A stretch of 64,000 nucleotides of DNA, from NCBI RefSeq assembly GCF_000067205.1, contig NC_010170.1, positions 4,588,001-4,652,000 on the forward strand, written 5' to 3'. Below are positions 44,627-53,149 of the stretch, in pieces. Origin of the DNA: Bordetella petrii. Its GTDB lineage: Bacteria; Pseudomonadota; Gammaproteobacteria; Burkholderiales; Burkholderiaceae_B. How positions within the stretch are numbered: position 1 is the stretch's first letter; every line of letters begins with the position of its first letter. The translations under genes were made by a program, and so were the position numbers. Below the pieces are notes generated by a model. It was not told where the DNA came from, made no database searches, and worked only from the letters and a program-made list of their open reading frames with translations.

Positions 44627-46245
44627 CGGCAGCGCGGCAAGACTCTCCCGCAGGGGGGCTGGCTCCGGTGTCGCGGCGGGTCATGAACCTGGCCACTTTT
44701 CTCAGCCAGGTCGCGGCGCGGCTGCCCGACGAACCCGCGCTGATCATCGACGACCAGGTCACCACCTGGCGCGAACTGGAACGGCGCGTGCAGGCTTTGG
44801 CCGCCGCCTTCCAGGCAGCGGGCCTGGCCAAGGGCGACCGCGTGCTCACGCATTCGTCCAACTGCCGCGAGCTGCTGGAAGTGATGCTGGCCACCTTCCG
44901 CATAGGCGGCGTATGGGTGCCCACCAACTTCCGCATCACGCCCGACGACGTGGATTACCTGGCCCGCAGCTCGGGCGTGTCGGCCTTCATTTGCCACGCC
45001 GATTTTCCCGAACATGCCCGGCTTGCCCAAAGCCTGGAGGGACTGAAACTCGTGGCCGGCGCCGGGCCCGCCGCCGGGGCCAACGGCATCGAGGCGATCA
45101 TCGACGAGAACCTTGCGGCCGGCGCGTCGCACCAGACGCAGCAGGTCGATTACGACGACCCGTGCTGGTTCTTCTTTACTTCGGGCACCACGGGAAAACC
45201 GAAAGCGGCAGTGCTCACGCACGGCCAGATGGCCTTCGTGCTGACCAACCACTTGTGCGACCTGATGCCCGGCACCACCCACCACGACCGCAGCCTGGTC
45301 GTGGCGCCTTTGTCGCACGGGGCGGGCATCCATTACCTGGCTCAACTGGCACGCGGGGCCGCCACCATTTTTTCCACCAGCCCGCGCTTCTCGGCCGACG
45401 CCGTATGGCAAGCCATAGAGCGGTACGGCGTCACCAACTTCTTTACCGTGCCCACCATCCTGAAGATGATGACCGAGCACGAAAGCGTGGACCGCTACAA
45501 GCACGACACGCTGCGCTACATCATCTACGCGGGCGCGCCCACGTATCGCGCCGACCAGAAACTGGCCTTGCAGAAGCTCGGGCCGGTGCTGGTGCAATAC
45601 TTCGGCCTGGGCGAGGTCACGGGCAACATCACGGTGCTGCCTCCGTGCGACCACTCGCCCGATGACGAGACCATGCCGCGCCTGGGATCTTGCGGGTATG
45701 CGCGCACCGGCATGGAGGTCAGCATCCAGGACGCCGAAGGCAACCCGCTGCCCTCCGGACAAACGGGCGAGATCTGCGTATGCGGCCCGGCGGTATTCGC
45801 GGGCTACTACAACAACCCCGAAGCCAACCGCAAGGCGTTTCGCAACGGCTGGTTCCGCACGGGCGATGTCGGTTACCTGGACGAGCAAGGCTATCTGTAC
45901 ATTACCGGACGCGAATCCGACATGTACATCTCGGGCGGGTCCAATATCTACCCGCGCGAAATCGAAGAAAAAATCCTGGCCGCGGGCTTGGTAAAAGAAG
46001 TATGCGTGCTGGGCGTGCCCGACCCCACCTGGGGCGAAGTCGGCGTCATGGTGGGCGTGCTGAAAGACGGCGCGCAATGGGACCCCGAGGCCTTTCAGGC
46101 CTGGCTCGACGCCAACATCGCCCGCTACAAGCATCCGCGCCGCTTTGTGATCTGGCCCGAACTGCCTAAGTCGGGCTACGGCAAGATCACCAAGAAGATC
46201 ATCTACCAGGAGCTACTACAGCGAGGTTCACTTTCCCAACCCTGA
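44623..46245 (+). CDS. AMP-forming acyl-CoA synthetase
   Basis: A 540-residue ANL-family ligase. The P-loop FFTSGTTGKPKAAVLTHGQM is near residue 185, the A5 region LVQYFGLGEVTG near 325, the hinge motif GWFRTGDVGYLDEQGYLYITGRESDMYISGG near 410-440, and the end PKSGYGKITKK holds the catalytic Lys. It makes an acyl-CoA from a carboxylic acid, ATP and CoA in the cytosol. It is coupled to the thiolase by ATGA overlap, so it probably supplies that pathway's thioester. The substrate is likely the TRAP-imported acid or its oxidised product. Confidence 0.9.
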   Translation: MTAARQDSPAGGLAPVSRRVMNLATFLSQVAARLPDEPALIIDDQVTTWRELERRVQALAAAFQAAGLAKGDRVLTHSSNCRELLEVMLATFRIGGVWVPTNFRITPDDVDYLARSSGVSAFICHADFPEHARLAQSLEGLKLVAGAGPAAGANGIEAIIDENLAAGASHQTQQVDYDDPCWFFFTSGTTGKPKAAVLTHGQMAFVLTNHLCDLMPGTTHHDRSLVVAPLSHGAGIHYLAQLARGAATIFSTSPRFSADAVWQAIERYGVTNFFTVPTILKMMTEHESVDRYKHDTLRYIIYAGAPTYRADQKLALQKLGPVLVQYFGLGEVTGNITVLPPCDHSPDDETMPRLGSCGYARTGMEVSIQDAEGNPLPSGQTGEICVCGPAVFAGYYNNPEANRKAFRNGWFRTGDVGYLDEQGYLYITGRESDMYISGGSNIYPREIEEKILAAGLVKEVCVLGVPDPTWGEVGVMVGVLKDGAQWDPEAFQAWLDANIARYKHPRRFVIWPELPKSGYGKITKKIIYQELLQRGSLSQP

Positions 46246-46277
46246 GGGCCACCGCCCGTCAATAAAAAGGCAATAAG

Positions 46278-46811
46278 ATGATTACCCCATCTACCGTCCA
46301 GTTGCTGAAGCACCCTGGCCCCGTTTCGCCCACAAGGCGCGACGTGATGGCTGGGCAGAACCAGAAGACATACCGCATCGTCCTGCGCGGCGGCGCCAGT
46401 TTGTACGACAGCGTGGCAAGCGCCATGGCTGCCGCGGGAGTGAGCGCGGCGGCCCTCAATATCGAGCACGCGGTGTTCAGCCACCTGCGCTACTTCCTTA
46501 TTACCACCAGCCCCGACATCGAGCAGGTGGCGCACTACACCACCCCGCTCGATCTCGAATGTACCGCCATGCTGGTGGGCGCCGGCGCCACCGTAGGCAC
46601 CACCGACCAGGGCAAGCTGGCCATACATTGCCACGGCCTGGTCACTACAGATTCCGGCGAGCTCGTCGGCGGCCATTTCCTTACCGAGCATTGCATTCTG
46701 GCCGAAGACGGCGTGGCCTACCTGAACACCCTCGGCCACATGAACCTGGTCATCGGCGTCGACCCCGAGATCCGCACGCCGGTGTTCCAACCCAGCTACC
46801 GGGAGGCCTGA
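46278..46811 (+). CDS. PCC/DUF296-like domain protein 1
   Basis: A 177-residue cytosolic protein whose core (about 30-165) follows the PPC/DUF296 fold: RIVLRGGASLYDSVASAMAAAGVSAAALNIEHAVF..RYF, then a central block GHFLTEHCIL followed by a strand that ends EIRTPVF. The family forms trimers; a plant branch binds DNA with AT-hooks, but none is present here, and bacterial roles are unknown. Its copy number (two in a row) and position in a CoA operon suggest a metabolic role. It lies 32 bases after the ligase and one base before the second PCC gene. Confidence 0.65.
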   Translation: MITPSTVQLLKHPGPVSPTRRDVMAGQNQKTYRIVLRGGASLYDSVASAMAAAGVSAAALNIEHAVFSHLRYFLITTSPDIEQVAHYTTPLDLECTAMLVGAGATVGTTDQGKLAIHCHGLVTTDSGELVGGHFLTEHCILAEDGVAYLNTLGHMNLVIGVDPEIRTPVFQPSYREA

Positions 46812-46812
46812 G

Positions 46813-47211
46813 ATGGCAGTAATGGAACAAGGCCACACCGGGCGCATTTTCTATATACGCATCCATCCCAACGAGGACCTGGTGCAAAGCCTGGAGAAAA
46901 CCTTCATCGAATCCGGGCTGTCGCGCGCCATCGTGCGCAGCAGCGTCGGCAGCCTGGCGCACTGCAGCCTGCAATGCGGCGCGCAGAGCACGCTCGAGCT
47001 GGAAGGGCCGGCCATCGAGATCCTGAACATGAACGGCGAAATCCGCTGCGACAACGGCGCTTACCCCACCGCGCACGTCACGGGCATCGTCATGGACATG
47101 CAAGGCAAGATCCACGCCGGACGCTTCACCAGCGGCCGCAATCCGGCCTGCATGACAGTCGAAGCCGTAATAGAAGAATGGGTCGTTGAACAGACAGTGC
47201 AGCAAGACTGA
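46813..47211 (+). CDS. PCC/DUF296-like domain protein 2
   Basis: A 132-residue protein that is essentially one PCC/DUF296 domain: IHPNEDLVQSLEKTFIESGLSRAIVRSSVGSLAHCSLQCG, ELEGPAIEILNMNGEIRCDNGAYPTAHVTGIVMDMQGKIHAGRF, then TVEAVIEEW. It has the G-EI-N/S-GE and H-x-V-x-x-D-x-x-G-x-x-x-G-G/R-like features of the family. It probably pairs with the protein encoded just before it, giving a mixed oligomer. Reaction unknown. Confidence 0.72.
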   Translation: MAVMEQGHTGRIFYIRIHPNEDLVQSLEKTFIESGLSRAIVRSSVGSLAHCSLQCGAQSTLELEGPAIEILNMNGEIRCDNGAYPTAHVTGIVMDMQGKIHAGRFTSGRNPACMTVEAVIEEWVVEQTVQQD

Positions 47212-47235
47212 ACCCAGGCCAAAGGAGACAACAGC

Positions 47236-48042
47236 ATGGGTGGAGCAAATGAAGATCAGGACGGCGTAGTGGTTGTCACGGGCGGGGCGTCGGGCATCGG
47301 CCTGGCGCTTGCCCAAGGACTGCTCGACCAGGGCCGGCGCGTGCTGGCCCTGGACGTGCAGCCGGAACGCATCGAGGCGGCGCAGTCCGGCCTGCGCATG
47401 CTTTCTCCCGGCCAATTAAGGCTGGAAACCCTGGATGTCACCGACGAGGCCCGGGTCGATCAGGTAATTGCCGACTGCGAGGCGGGCTTTGGCCCCGTGA
47501 CAGGGTTGGTGAACTCAGCCGGCATCGCGGCTGAAGTCCCGTGCCTGGACACTGACGTAGCCGCATTCCGCCGCATTCTGGACGTCAACGTGATCGGCTC
47601 GTTCATTACCGCTCGCGCCGCGGCTCGCCGCATGCGGGCGCGCGGCGCGGGTTCGATCGTGCACATCGCGTCGGTATCAGGCCTGCGCGGCAACTACGGC
47701 CGCGTGGCGTACGGGTCGTCGAAAGGCGCCATCGTCACCATGACGCAGGTCATGGCCGTGGAATTCGCCAAATTCGGCGTCCGCGTCAATGCGGTGGCCC
47801 CCGGCCCCATCGAAACCCCGCTGACCCGCGCGGTGCATTCGGAAGCCACGCGCGGCAACTGGCGCCGCGCGGTGGCGCTGGGGCGCTACGGCCAGGCGCA
47901 CGAACTGTGCGGCACGATCAACTGGCTGCTGGACGACTCGGCGTCCGGCTATGTCACCGGGCAGATCATCGCCGTGGACGGCGGCTTCACGGCAATGGGG
48001 CTGGCGGTTCCAGAAAGCCAGGAACAGGCGTCGGCGGCTTGA
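47236..48042 (+). CDS. Short-chain dehydrogenase/reductase (classical SDR), thiolase operon
   Basis: A 268-residue SDR. It has TGGASGIGLALAQ near residue 16, Asp at the end of the second strand (LALDVQPER) suggesting NAD, NSAGIA, and the active-site Ser in HIASVSG with YGSSKGA. The C-terminus is QIIAVDGGFTAMG. An AAAGGAGA site precedes ATG. It is the last gene of the IclR-led operon and most likely oxidises a 3-hydroxyacyl group before thiolysis. Confidence 0.9.
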   Translation: MGGANEDQDGVVVVTGGASGIGLALAQGLLDQGRRVLALDVQPERIEAAQSGLRMLSPGQLRLETLDVTDEARVDQVIADCEAGFGPVTGLVNSAGIAAEVPCLDTDVAAFRRILDVNVIGSFITARAAARRMRARGAGSIVHIASVSGLRGNYGRVAYGSSKGAIVTMTQVMAVEFAKFGVRVNAVAPGPIETPLTRAVHSEATRGNWRRAVALGRYGQAHELCGTINWLLDDSASGYVTGQIIAVDGGFTAMGLAVPESQEQASAA

Positions 48043-48091
48043 CGCGCGCGGCGGGTAACGCAAGCGACGCCCGCCATTGCACCTTTGATGC

Positions 48092-48754
48092 TTAGGGCAA
48101 AGGCGTGCGCCAATGCCCCAGCAATTGCAACGGCGGCGCCGGCTGCAACCAGTGCACAGCGTCGGCGTCAATATGGGTATCGGCCGTGCCGGGCTCTGGC
48201 CGCCACGCCGCGGCGGCCACCCAATCTTGGGGCAATCGCCATGCCATGGCCCGCCATTGCCCTTGCGGCGCCCGCAGAACGGCCGCCGGAGTGCCCGCCT
48301 GCGCCAGGCCGACCTGCGCCATGCCTGCCGGAAACGCCAGGCCGGCAGCCTTCAATAGCGATTCCTTGAGCGTCCACAGCACATAGAAATACTGCAGGCG
48401 GGCGGCCGCATCGGCGTGCGCCATCAATGCGCGGCGCTCCTCCGCGGTGCACACCCACCCGGCCAGCGCGTCGACATCTCGCGAACGGCAACGCTCCAGG
48501 TCCACACCCAAAGCCCATCCCGCCGGCGCCAGCGCGGCCAGCGCGTGGCCGTTGCTATGGCTTAGCGCCAAGGGCGCATTGCGGCCGGCCCCCGTTGCGC
48601 GGCGCAACGCAGACCCCGCCGCCCTGCTGACTCGCCAGTCGCGCTCGGCGCGCGGCGCTCGCGCCACGGGCAACCGGGCGCGGTCGGCATCACAAAGGTC
48701 TTCCGGTTCGTAGCGGCATTGCCATGTGGGCGTACCGAGGCAAAGCTCAATCAT
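48092..48754 (-). CDS. 4'-phosphopantetheinyl transferase (aryl-polyene-type cluster)
   Basis: A 220-residue Sfp/AcpT-type enzyme that loads phosphopantetheine from CoA on the Ser of carrier proteins. Motifs are SHSNGH (65-70), LGVDLE (82-87; metal-binding Asp/Glu) and WTLKESLLK (127-135). It is divergent from the ketosynthase-like gene of the cluster and likely activates the two carrier proteins at 50.4-50.9 kb. Its role in pigment synthesis is inferred from context. Confidence 0.88.
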   Translation of the reverse strand: MIELCLGTPTWQCRYEPEDLCDADRARLPVARAPRAERDWRVSRAAGSALRRATGAGRNAPLALSHSNGHALAALAPAGWALGVDLERCRSRDVDALAGWVCTAEERRALMAHADAAARLQYFYVLWTLKESLLKAAGLAFPAGMAQVGLAQAGTPAAVLRAPQGQWRAMAWRLPQDWVAAAAWRPEPGTADTHIDADAVHWLQPAPPLQLLGHWRTPLP

Positions 48755-48781
48755 CTTCCATCACCGGTCAACTCCGGTAAC

Positions 48782-48804
48782 ATTGTACGCAAAATTGGTA
48801 CAAT
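48782..48804. promoter_or_regulatory. Inverted repeat in the divergent cluster promoter
   Basis: ATTGTAC-N9-GTACAAT between the divergent transferase and ketosynthase genes, perfect 7-bp arms. The right arm includes TACAAT (48799-48804), a good -10, only 8 bases before ATG 48813, so a rightward transcript could be leaderless. It may be an operator for a cluster regulator outside the window. Confidence 0.5.
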
Positions 48805-48812
48805 AGACGCAA

Positions 48813-49541
48813 ATGCTTACGTTCTCGATCGAGAAATGGGAAGCATGGGCACCCGGCTTGATTACAGATATCCATTGGCGCGAATGGGCATGCTCTCCAT
48901 ATTGTCCATATCCGGCCGAGACCGAGGAGTTGCCAAGCACCCATTTTCTGCCCGCCATGCAGCGCCGCCGGCTCAGCCCGCTGGCGAGGATGGTGTTCGG
49001 CTGTGCGTGGCCGCTGGCAGAGAACCTGGCGCCGATGCCGGTAGTGTTTGCCTCGCGCCACGGCGAAACCACTCGCAGCTTCCGGCTCTTGCGCGACTTG
49101 GCCGCCGGAGAACCGCTTTCACCAACGGCCTTCGGCCTTTCCGTGCACAACGCGATCCTGGGCCAATGGTCTATCGTGCGCAAGGAAACCGAAGAGACAA
49201 TCGCGCTTGCGGGCGATACTGACATGCTGGAACACGCCGTCCAGGAGGCCTGCATGCTGCTGCATGCGGGATCTCCCCGGGTATTGCTCGTCGTGGCGGA
49301 AGAAAGGCCCCCGCCCGCGTACCTTGCCTGGATCGACGATGCGCCGTTTTCGTATGTTGTCGCGCTGCGCCTGAGCGCCGGAAACGACTGGCAGCTTGGC
49401 ATCGCTCCGGCGGGGCAGGCGCCTTGCTCCAGTGCCTGGCCGCACCCGCTCAATCTGCTGCGGAATCTCATCAATGGCACGCCGTCATGGTCGCACGCCG
49501 GCCCGACGCGTCATTGGCAATGGCGCCGGATGCCTGCATAA
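48813..49541 (+). CDS. Ketosynthase chain-length-factor-like protein
   Basis: A 242-residue protein of the short beta-ketoacyl-synthase-like family seen at the head of aryl-polyene/flexirubin-type clusters. It begins FSIEKWEAWAPG and has MQRRRLSPLARMVFGCAWPL, FASRHGETTRSFRLLRDLAAGEPLSPTAFGLSVHNAILGQWSI, the typical thiolase-fold half. It lacks the complete Cys-His-His set of active synthases, so it probably acts as a chain-length or partner subunit. No ribosome site precedes ATG 48813; it may start on a leaderless mRNA. Confidence 0.8.
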   Translation: MLTFSIEKWEAWAPGLITDIHWREWACSPYCPYPAETEELPSTHFLPAMQRRRLSPLARMVFGCAWPLAENLAPMPVVFASRHGETTRSFRLLRDLAAGEPLSPTAFGLSVHNAILGQWSIVRKETEETIALAGDTDMLEHAVQEACMLLHAGSPRVLLVVAEERPPPAYLAWIDDAPFSYVVALRLSAGNDWQLGIAPAGQAPCSSAWPHPLNLLRNLINGTPSWSHAGPTRHWQWRRMPA

Positions 49542-49554
49542 GAGTCTGCCAACC

Positions 49555-50367
49555 ATGAGCGCCAATCCGCTACTGGACCCGCGTCCCCATCCAGGCCGCC
49601 AGGATGCCTGGTTGTGGCGGTTATTGGCTACTGCCATAGCCTTCACGCTGTTCGGGCTGGGCGGGTTGCTGCTGCGCCTGGCGGTATTTCCGTGCCTGCG
49701 CCTGTTCACGGGCGACGCCAGCCAGCAACGCCGGCGCGCCCGCGTGACCATCGCCTGGACGTTCCGCTATTTCATCCGCTTCATGGTGCGTTTGGGCATT
49801 CTGACCGTCGATTTCCAGGGCGCGGAACGGTTGGGCCGCCCCGGGCAGATGATCATTGCCAATCATCCTTCATTGCTCGATGTGGTTTTTCTGATCGGGC
49901 ACGTCGCCAATGCCAACTGCATCGTGAAGCACGACCTGGTGAACAATGTCTTCACCCGTGGACCGGTCACCGCGGCTGGCTACATCAGCAACAACGAGAG
50001 CTTCGACATGCTGAACCAGGCCGCGCAGGTACTGCGCGACGGCCAGACACTGATCGTGTTCCCAGAGGGCTCTCGCACGCCACGCGACAGCCTGCCGCGA
50101 TTCCACCGGGGCGCCTGCGCCATCGCCATGCGCGGCGCCGCGGTAATTACGCCGGCTGTCATACGCATGAGTCCCCGCAGCCTGATGAAGGGCGAACCCT
50201 GGTATCGGATACCCCCCCGGCGCATGCACTACAGCATTCATGTGGGCGCCGATGTCGACCCATCTCAATGGCGATCGCAAACCCCGTTGCCCATTGCCGG
50301 ACGCCGCTTGAACGAGCGCCTGCATACGTACTTTCACAACGAACTTGCCAAGCATGACAAGCACTGA
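49555..50367 (+). CDS. PlsC-type acyltransferase
   Basis: A 270-residue membrane-anchored acyltransferase. One hydrophobic helix lies near 20-45. The catalytic NHPSLLD motif (HX4D, about 103-109) and the FPEGSRTP motif (near 170) follow. It moves an acyl group from a carrier protein or CoA to a glycerol- or glycan-type acceptor. Within the cluster it probably helps attach the polyene to its lipid anchor. It starts 13 bases after the previous stop and overlaps the first carrier protein gene by 14 bases. Confidence 0.85.
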   Translation: MSANPLLDPRPHPGRQDAWLWRLLATAIAFTLFGLGGLLLRLAVFPCLRLFTGDASQQRRRARVTIAWTFRYFIRFMVRLGILTVDFQGAERLGRPGQMIIANHPSLLDVVFLIGHVANANCIVKHDLVNNVFTRGPVTAAGYISNNESFDMLNQAAQVLRDGQTLIVFPEGSRTPRDSLPRFHRGACAIAMRGAAVITPAVIRMSPRSLMKGEPWYRIPPRRMHYSIHVGADVDPSQWRSQTPLPIAGRRLNERLHTYFHNELAKHDKH

Positions 50368-50620
50368 ACTAGAAAACGACATCAAGGTACTGATCATCGA
50401 GTCATTAGGACTCGAAGACATACACCCCCAAGACATCGACAGCCACGCCAAGCTCTTTGGCGACGGGCTCGGCCTGGACTCGGTTGATGCCCTCGAGCTC
50501 GGCCTGGCCTTGCAAAAAAAATTCGGCGTCGCCATAGACCCGGAGACACGCAACATGCGCGAGCACTTCGAGTCGGTCGCCAATCTGAGTCTATTCGTGG
50601 CCTCGCAGCGCGGAGCCTGA
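50354..50620 (+). CDS. Acyl carrier protein 1
   Basis: An 88-residue carrier protein with the attachment motif GLDSVDALEL; Ser43 would receive phosphopantetheine. Helix 1 is LENDIKVLIIESLGLEDI. ATG 50354 overlaps the acyltransferase end, which shows coupling; an ATG nine bases upstream is possible. It carries the growing chain for the cluster's synthase and ligase. Confidence 0.9.
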   Translation: MTSTELENDIKVLIIESLGLEDIHPQDIDSHAKLFGDGLGLDSVDALELGLALQKKFGVAIDPETRNMREHFESVANLSLFVASQRGA

Positions 50621-50634
50621 GACAGGAGTTACCT

Positions 50635-50889
50635 ATGCAAAGCCGGGAAGACATTTTTGCCGTGCTGCGCGACGCGCTGGTCGAGCTGTTCGAGCTGGAA
50701 CCAGAGCGCATCACGCCCACCGCCAACCTCTATACCGATCTGGAAATCGACAGCATCGACGCTATCGACCTGATCGACCACATCAAGCGCCAGACCGGCC
50801 ACAAGCTGGCGGCCGAGAATTTTCGCTCGGTTCGTACAGTGCAGGACGTAGTCGACGCAGTATGGCAAAAAATGAGCGCGACCCAATGA
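50635..50889 (+). CDS. Acyl carrier protein 2
   Basis: An 84-residue carrier protein with the motif EIDSIDAIDLIDHI; Ser40 is the attachment site. AGGAG stands before the ATG. Tandem carrier proteins are a standard feature of aryl-polyene clusters; one usually takes the aryl starter and the other the extending chain. It overlaps the next gene by ATGA. Confidence 0.9.
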   Translation: MQSREDIFAVLRDALVELFELEPERITPTANLYTDLEIDSIDAIDLIDHIKRQTGHKLAAENFRSVRTVQDVVDAVWQKMSATQ

Positions 50890-51452
50890 AAGCTGCGGTG
50901 GGATTTCTGCTTGCGCTATTGAGCGCGGCCTATCCCTTCGCGGTGCACGCCAGCCTGGGCCGCTGGCCCACGGGCTGGCTGCTGGGCCTGGTCGGCGCCG
51001 TCTGGCTGGCGCGCGCCCTGCTGCGTCCGGCCGACTCGCAACCAGGCGGGCGATGGCTGCCTGCGTTGGCGCTGGCCGGCTGCATCGCTTTAGCGCTCAT
51101 CAATACCGAGTCAGCGCTGCGCGCCTATCCCGTGATGATGAACGCGCTGCTGTTGCTGGCCTTTGGCGTAAGCCTGGTGCGCGGCCGTCCGGTGATCGAA
51201 CGTCTGGCCCGGCTGCGGCAACCCTGCCTGCCGCCGGAAGGCGTGCGCTACACCCGCCGTGTCACGCAGGTATGGTGCGGCTTCTTCCTCGTCAACGGCT
51301 TGATTGCGGCGGCGCTGGGAGTGTGGGGTTCGTGGCGGGCCTGGACCTGGTACAACGGGGCGATCAGCTATGCGCTCATCGGCATGCTGCTGGCCGGTGA
51401 ATGGTTGGTACGCCCCCGCATGACTGCCGGCCCGGTAGGCACCCCGCCATGA
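50886..51452 (+). CDS. Integral membrane protein of the cluster (COG4648-like)
   Basis: A 188-residue protein with about five or six membrane helices, starting MKAAVGFLLALLSAAYPFAVHASLGRW and containing a conserved loop PPEGVRYTRRVTQVWCGFFLVNGLIAA. This family occurs between the carrier proteins and the ligase in aryl-polyene clusters and has no assigned reaction. It is coupled to both neighbours by ATGA overlaps, so it is a true member of the pathway. Confidence 0.78.
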   Translation: MKAAVGFLLALLSAAYPFAVHASLGRWPTGWLLGLVGAVWLARALLRPADSQPGGRWLPALALAGCIALALINTESALRAYPVMMNALLLLAFGVSLVRGRPVIERLARLRQPCLPPEGVRYTRRVTQVWCGFFLVNGLIAAALGVWGSWRAWTWYNGAISYALIGMLLAGEWLVRPRMTAGPVGTPP

Positions 51453-53149
51453 ACGCGTCCCAGTGGATCGACCCCACCAGGCTGCTCTTGCCGGTAAGCG
51501 GCCGGAAACTGTCGAACAGTCCCGCGCTGGACAGCGCCGGGTTCAGCCAACGGGTGTTGTGCCTGGCTGGCGCCCTGCGTGAGCGCGGCACGCGTAATGC
51601 TGCGCTCTGGTTCGACGATGCGCTGGAACTGGCCGTGGCGCTGTATGCGTGTTGGCGCGCCGACGTGGTAGCGCATATTCCTGGCGACGTGCTGGCGCAA
51701 ACATGCGCGCGCCTGGACACCGATGTCGATCTCTGGCTATCCGACGCGGCTCTGCCGCTGGCAGCGCCGCGTGTCCATTGCCCAGCCTCGATGAATGCAG
51801 CGCCGCTGCCCGCCTGCGTGCTCGACGAGACCCACGCGGCAGTAGTGCTGTACACCTCTGGCTCCAGCGGCGCACCTAAAGCTGTCATCAAACAATGGCG
51901 CCAGCTGGCCGGCGAAATCCGCGCGCTCGCCCGCCACCTGCCGGGCGACGAAACGCTGTGCGTGCTTGGCAGCGTCGGACCGCACCATATGTTCGGGCTG
52001 CCATTCCGCGTGCTGTGGCCGCTGTGCGCCGGGCACCTGATTGACCGCCCGCAGCGCCACTACCCCGAAGAACTGGCCGACGCCAGCCTGGCTCATCCGC
52101 GCTTCATGTGGATCACCAGCCCGGCGCTGCTGCGTCGCGTGGAACGCCGCATCGACTGGCCTGCACTGCGTGGCCGGCTCGCGGCAATCTACACAGCCGG
52201 CGGGCCACTGCCGTTGAGCATTTCCGACCAGATCGCGGCGGCCAGCGGCTGCCGTCCCACTGAAATCTATGGCAGTTCCGAGACAGGCGCAGCGGCCATC
52301 CGGCAGGGCAACCAGGAATGGCGCCTGTTGCCCGGCATGCAGGCAGGCCTGGACGCGCAAGGCGCGCTGTGGCTTGAATCGCCATGGACCGCCGGGCGCG
52401 AGCAGACGGCCGACGCCGCCACCCTGACAGCCACCGGATTGCAGTTGCACGGCCGCCTGGATCGCATCATCAAACTCGAAGAGAAGCGCATCAGCCTGGC
52501 CGAGGTCGAGCAGGCGCTGGAAGCCCATCCGCATGTGGCAGAAGCGCGCGCTGGACTGGCGCCGGGGCAAATCCGGCTGACGGCTCTGATCGCGCTTTCA
52601 GCTAAGGGCTTGCACGCGCTGCGCAACGGCGGCCGAAAAGCGCTGATCGACGATTTGCGTGCACACCTGCGTGAGCGCATCGCGCCGCTCGCGGTGCCGC
52701 GTTCCTGGCGCTTGTTGCGGCAGCTTCCCTGGAACGCCCAGGGCAAGCTGACCCACGCGCAGTTCATCGAGCTGGCCGGCCCACGCCCGAGCCATCCCCG
52801 GTTCGAAGCGCCGCACCCCGTCGATGGCGACGCCGTGCAGACAGCGTTCGACGTACCGCTCGACCTGCCCGTGTTTCTGGGCCATTTCCCGGCGGCGCCG
52901 GTCGTGCCTGGCGTCGTGCAAATTGAATGGGCGCTGGCGCAGGCCCAGCGTCACCTCAGCCCTGGTTTGCAAGCGGCGACCATCGAGAACCTGAAATTCC
53001 AGCGCCTGATGCGCCCGGGCGATCAGGTCACGCTTACTCTGCGTTGGAACGAAGCCCGCAACAAACTCAATTTCAATTATCACCTTGCTGGCGAGCCCTG
53101 CTCGTCTGGCCGCTTCGTGTGCGCACCCAATGAGCCTCAACCCGTTTGA
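51449..53149 (+). CDS. Acyl-ACP ligase fused to FabZ-like dehydratase
   Basis: A 566-residue two-domain protein. Residues 1-440 are an ANL adenylating domain: P-loop VLYTSGSSGAPKAVIKQW near 130, YGSSETGAAAIR, a hinge QLHGRLDRIIKLEEKRISLAEVE, and catalytic Lys in NAQGKLTH. The C-terminal ~110 residues are a hotdog dehydratase-like domain with VFLGHFPAAPVVPGVVQIEWAL. The ligase should load an aryl acid on a carrier protein and the hotdog domain dehydrate beta-hydroxyacyl chains. In enterobacterial clusters the two are separate genes. Confidence 0.85.
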   Translation: MNASQWIDPTRLLLPVSGRKLSNSPALDSAGFSQRVLCLAGALRERGTRNAALWFDDALELAVALYACWRADVVAHIPGDVLAQTCARLDTDVDLWLSDAALPLAAPRVHCPASMNAAPLPACVLDETHAAVVLYTSGSSGAPKAVIKQWRQLAGEIRALARHLPGDETLCVLGSVGPHHMFGLPFRVLWPLCAGHLIDRPQRHYPEELADASLAHPRFMWITSPALLRRVERRIDWPALRGRLAAIYTAGGPLPLSISDQIAAASGCRPTEIYGSSETGAAAIRQGNQEWRLLPGMQAGLDAQGALWLESPWTAGREQTADAATLTATGLQLHGRLDRIIKLEEKRISLAEVEQALEAHPHVAEARAGLAPGQIRLTALIALSAKGLHALRNGGRKALIDDLRAHLRERIAPLAVPRSWRLLRQLPWNAQGKLTHAQFIELAGPRPSHPRFEAPHPVDGDAVQTAFDVPLDLPVFLGHFPAAPVVPGVVQIEWALAQAQRHLSPGLQAATIENLKFQRLMRPGDQVTLTLRWNEARNKLNFNYHLAGEPCSSGRFVCAPNEPQPV

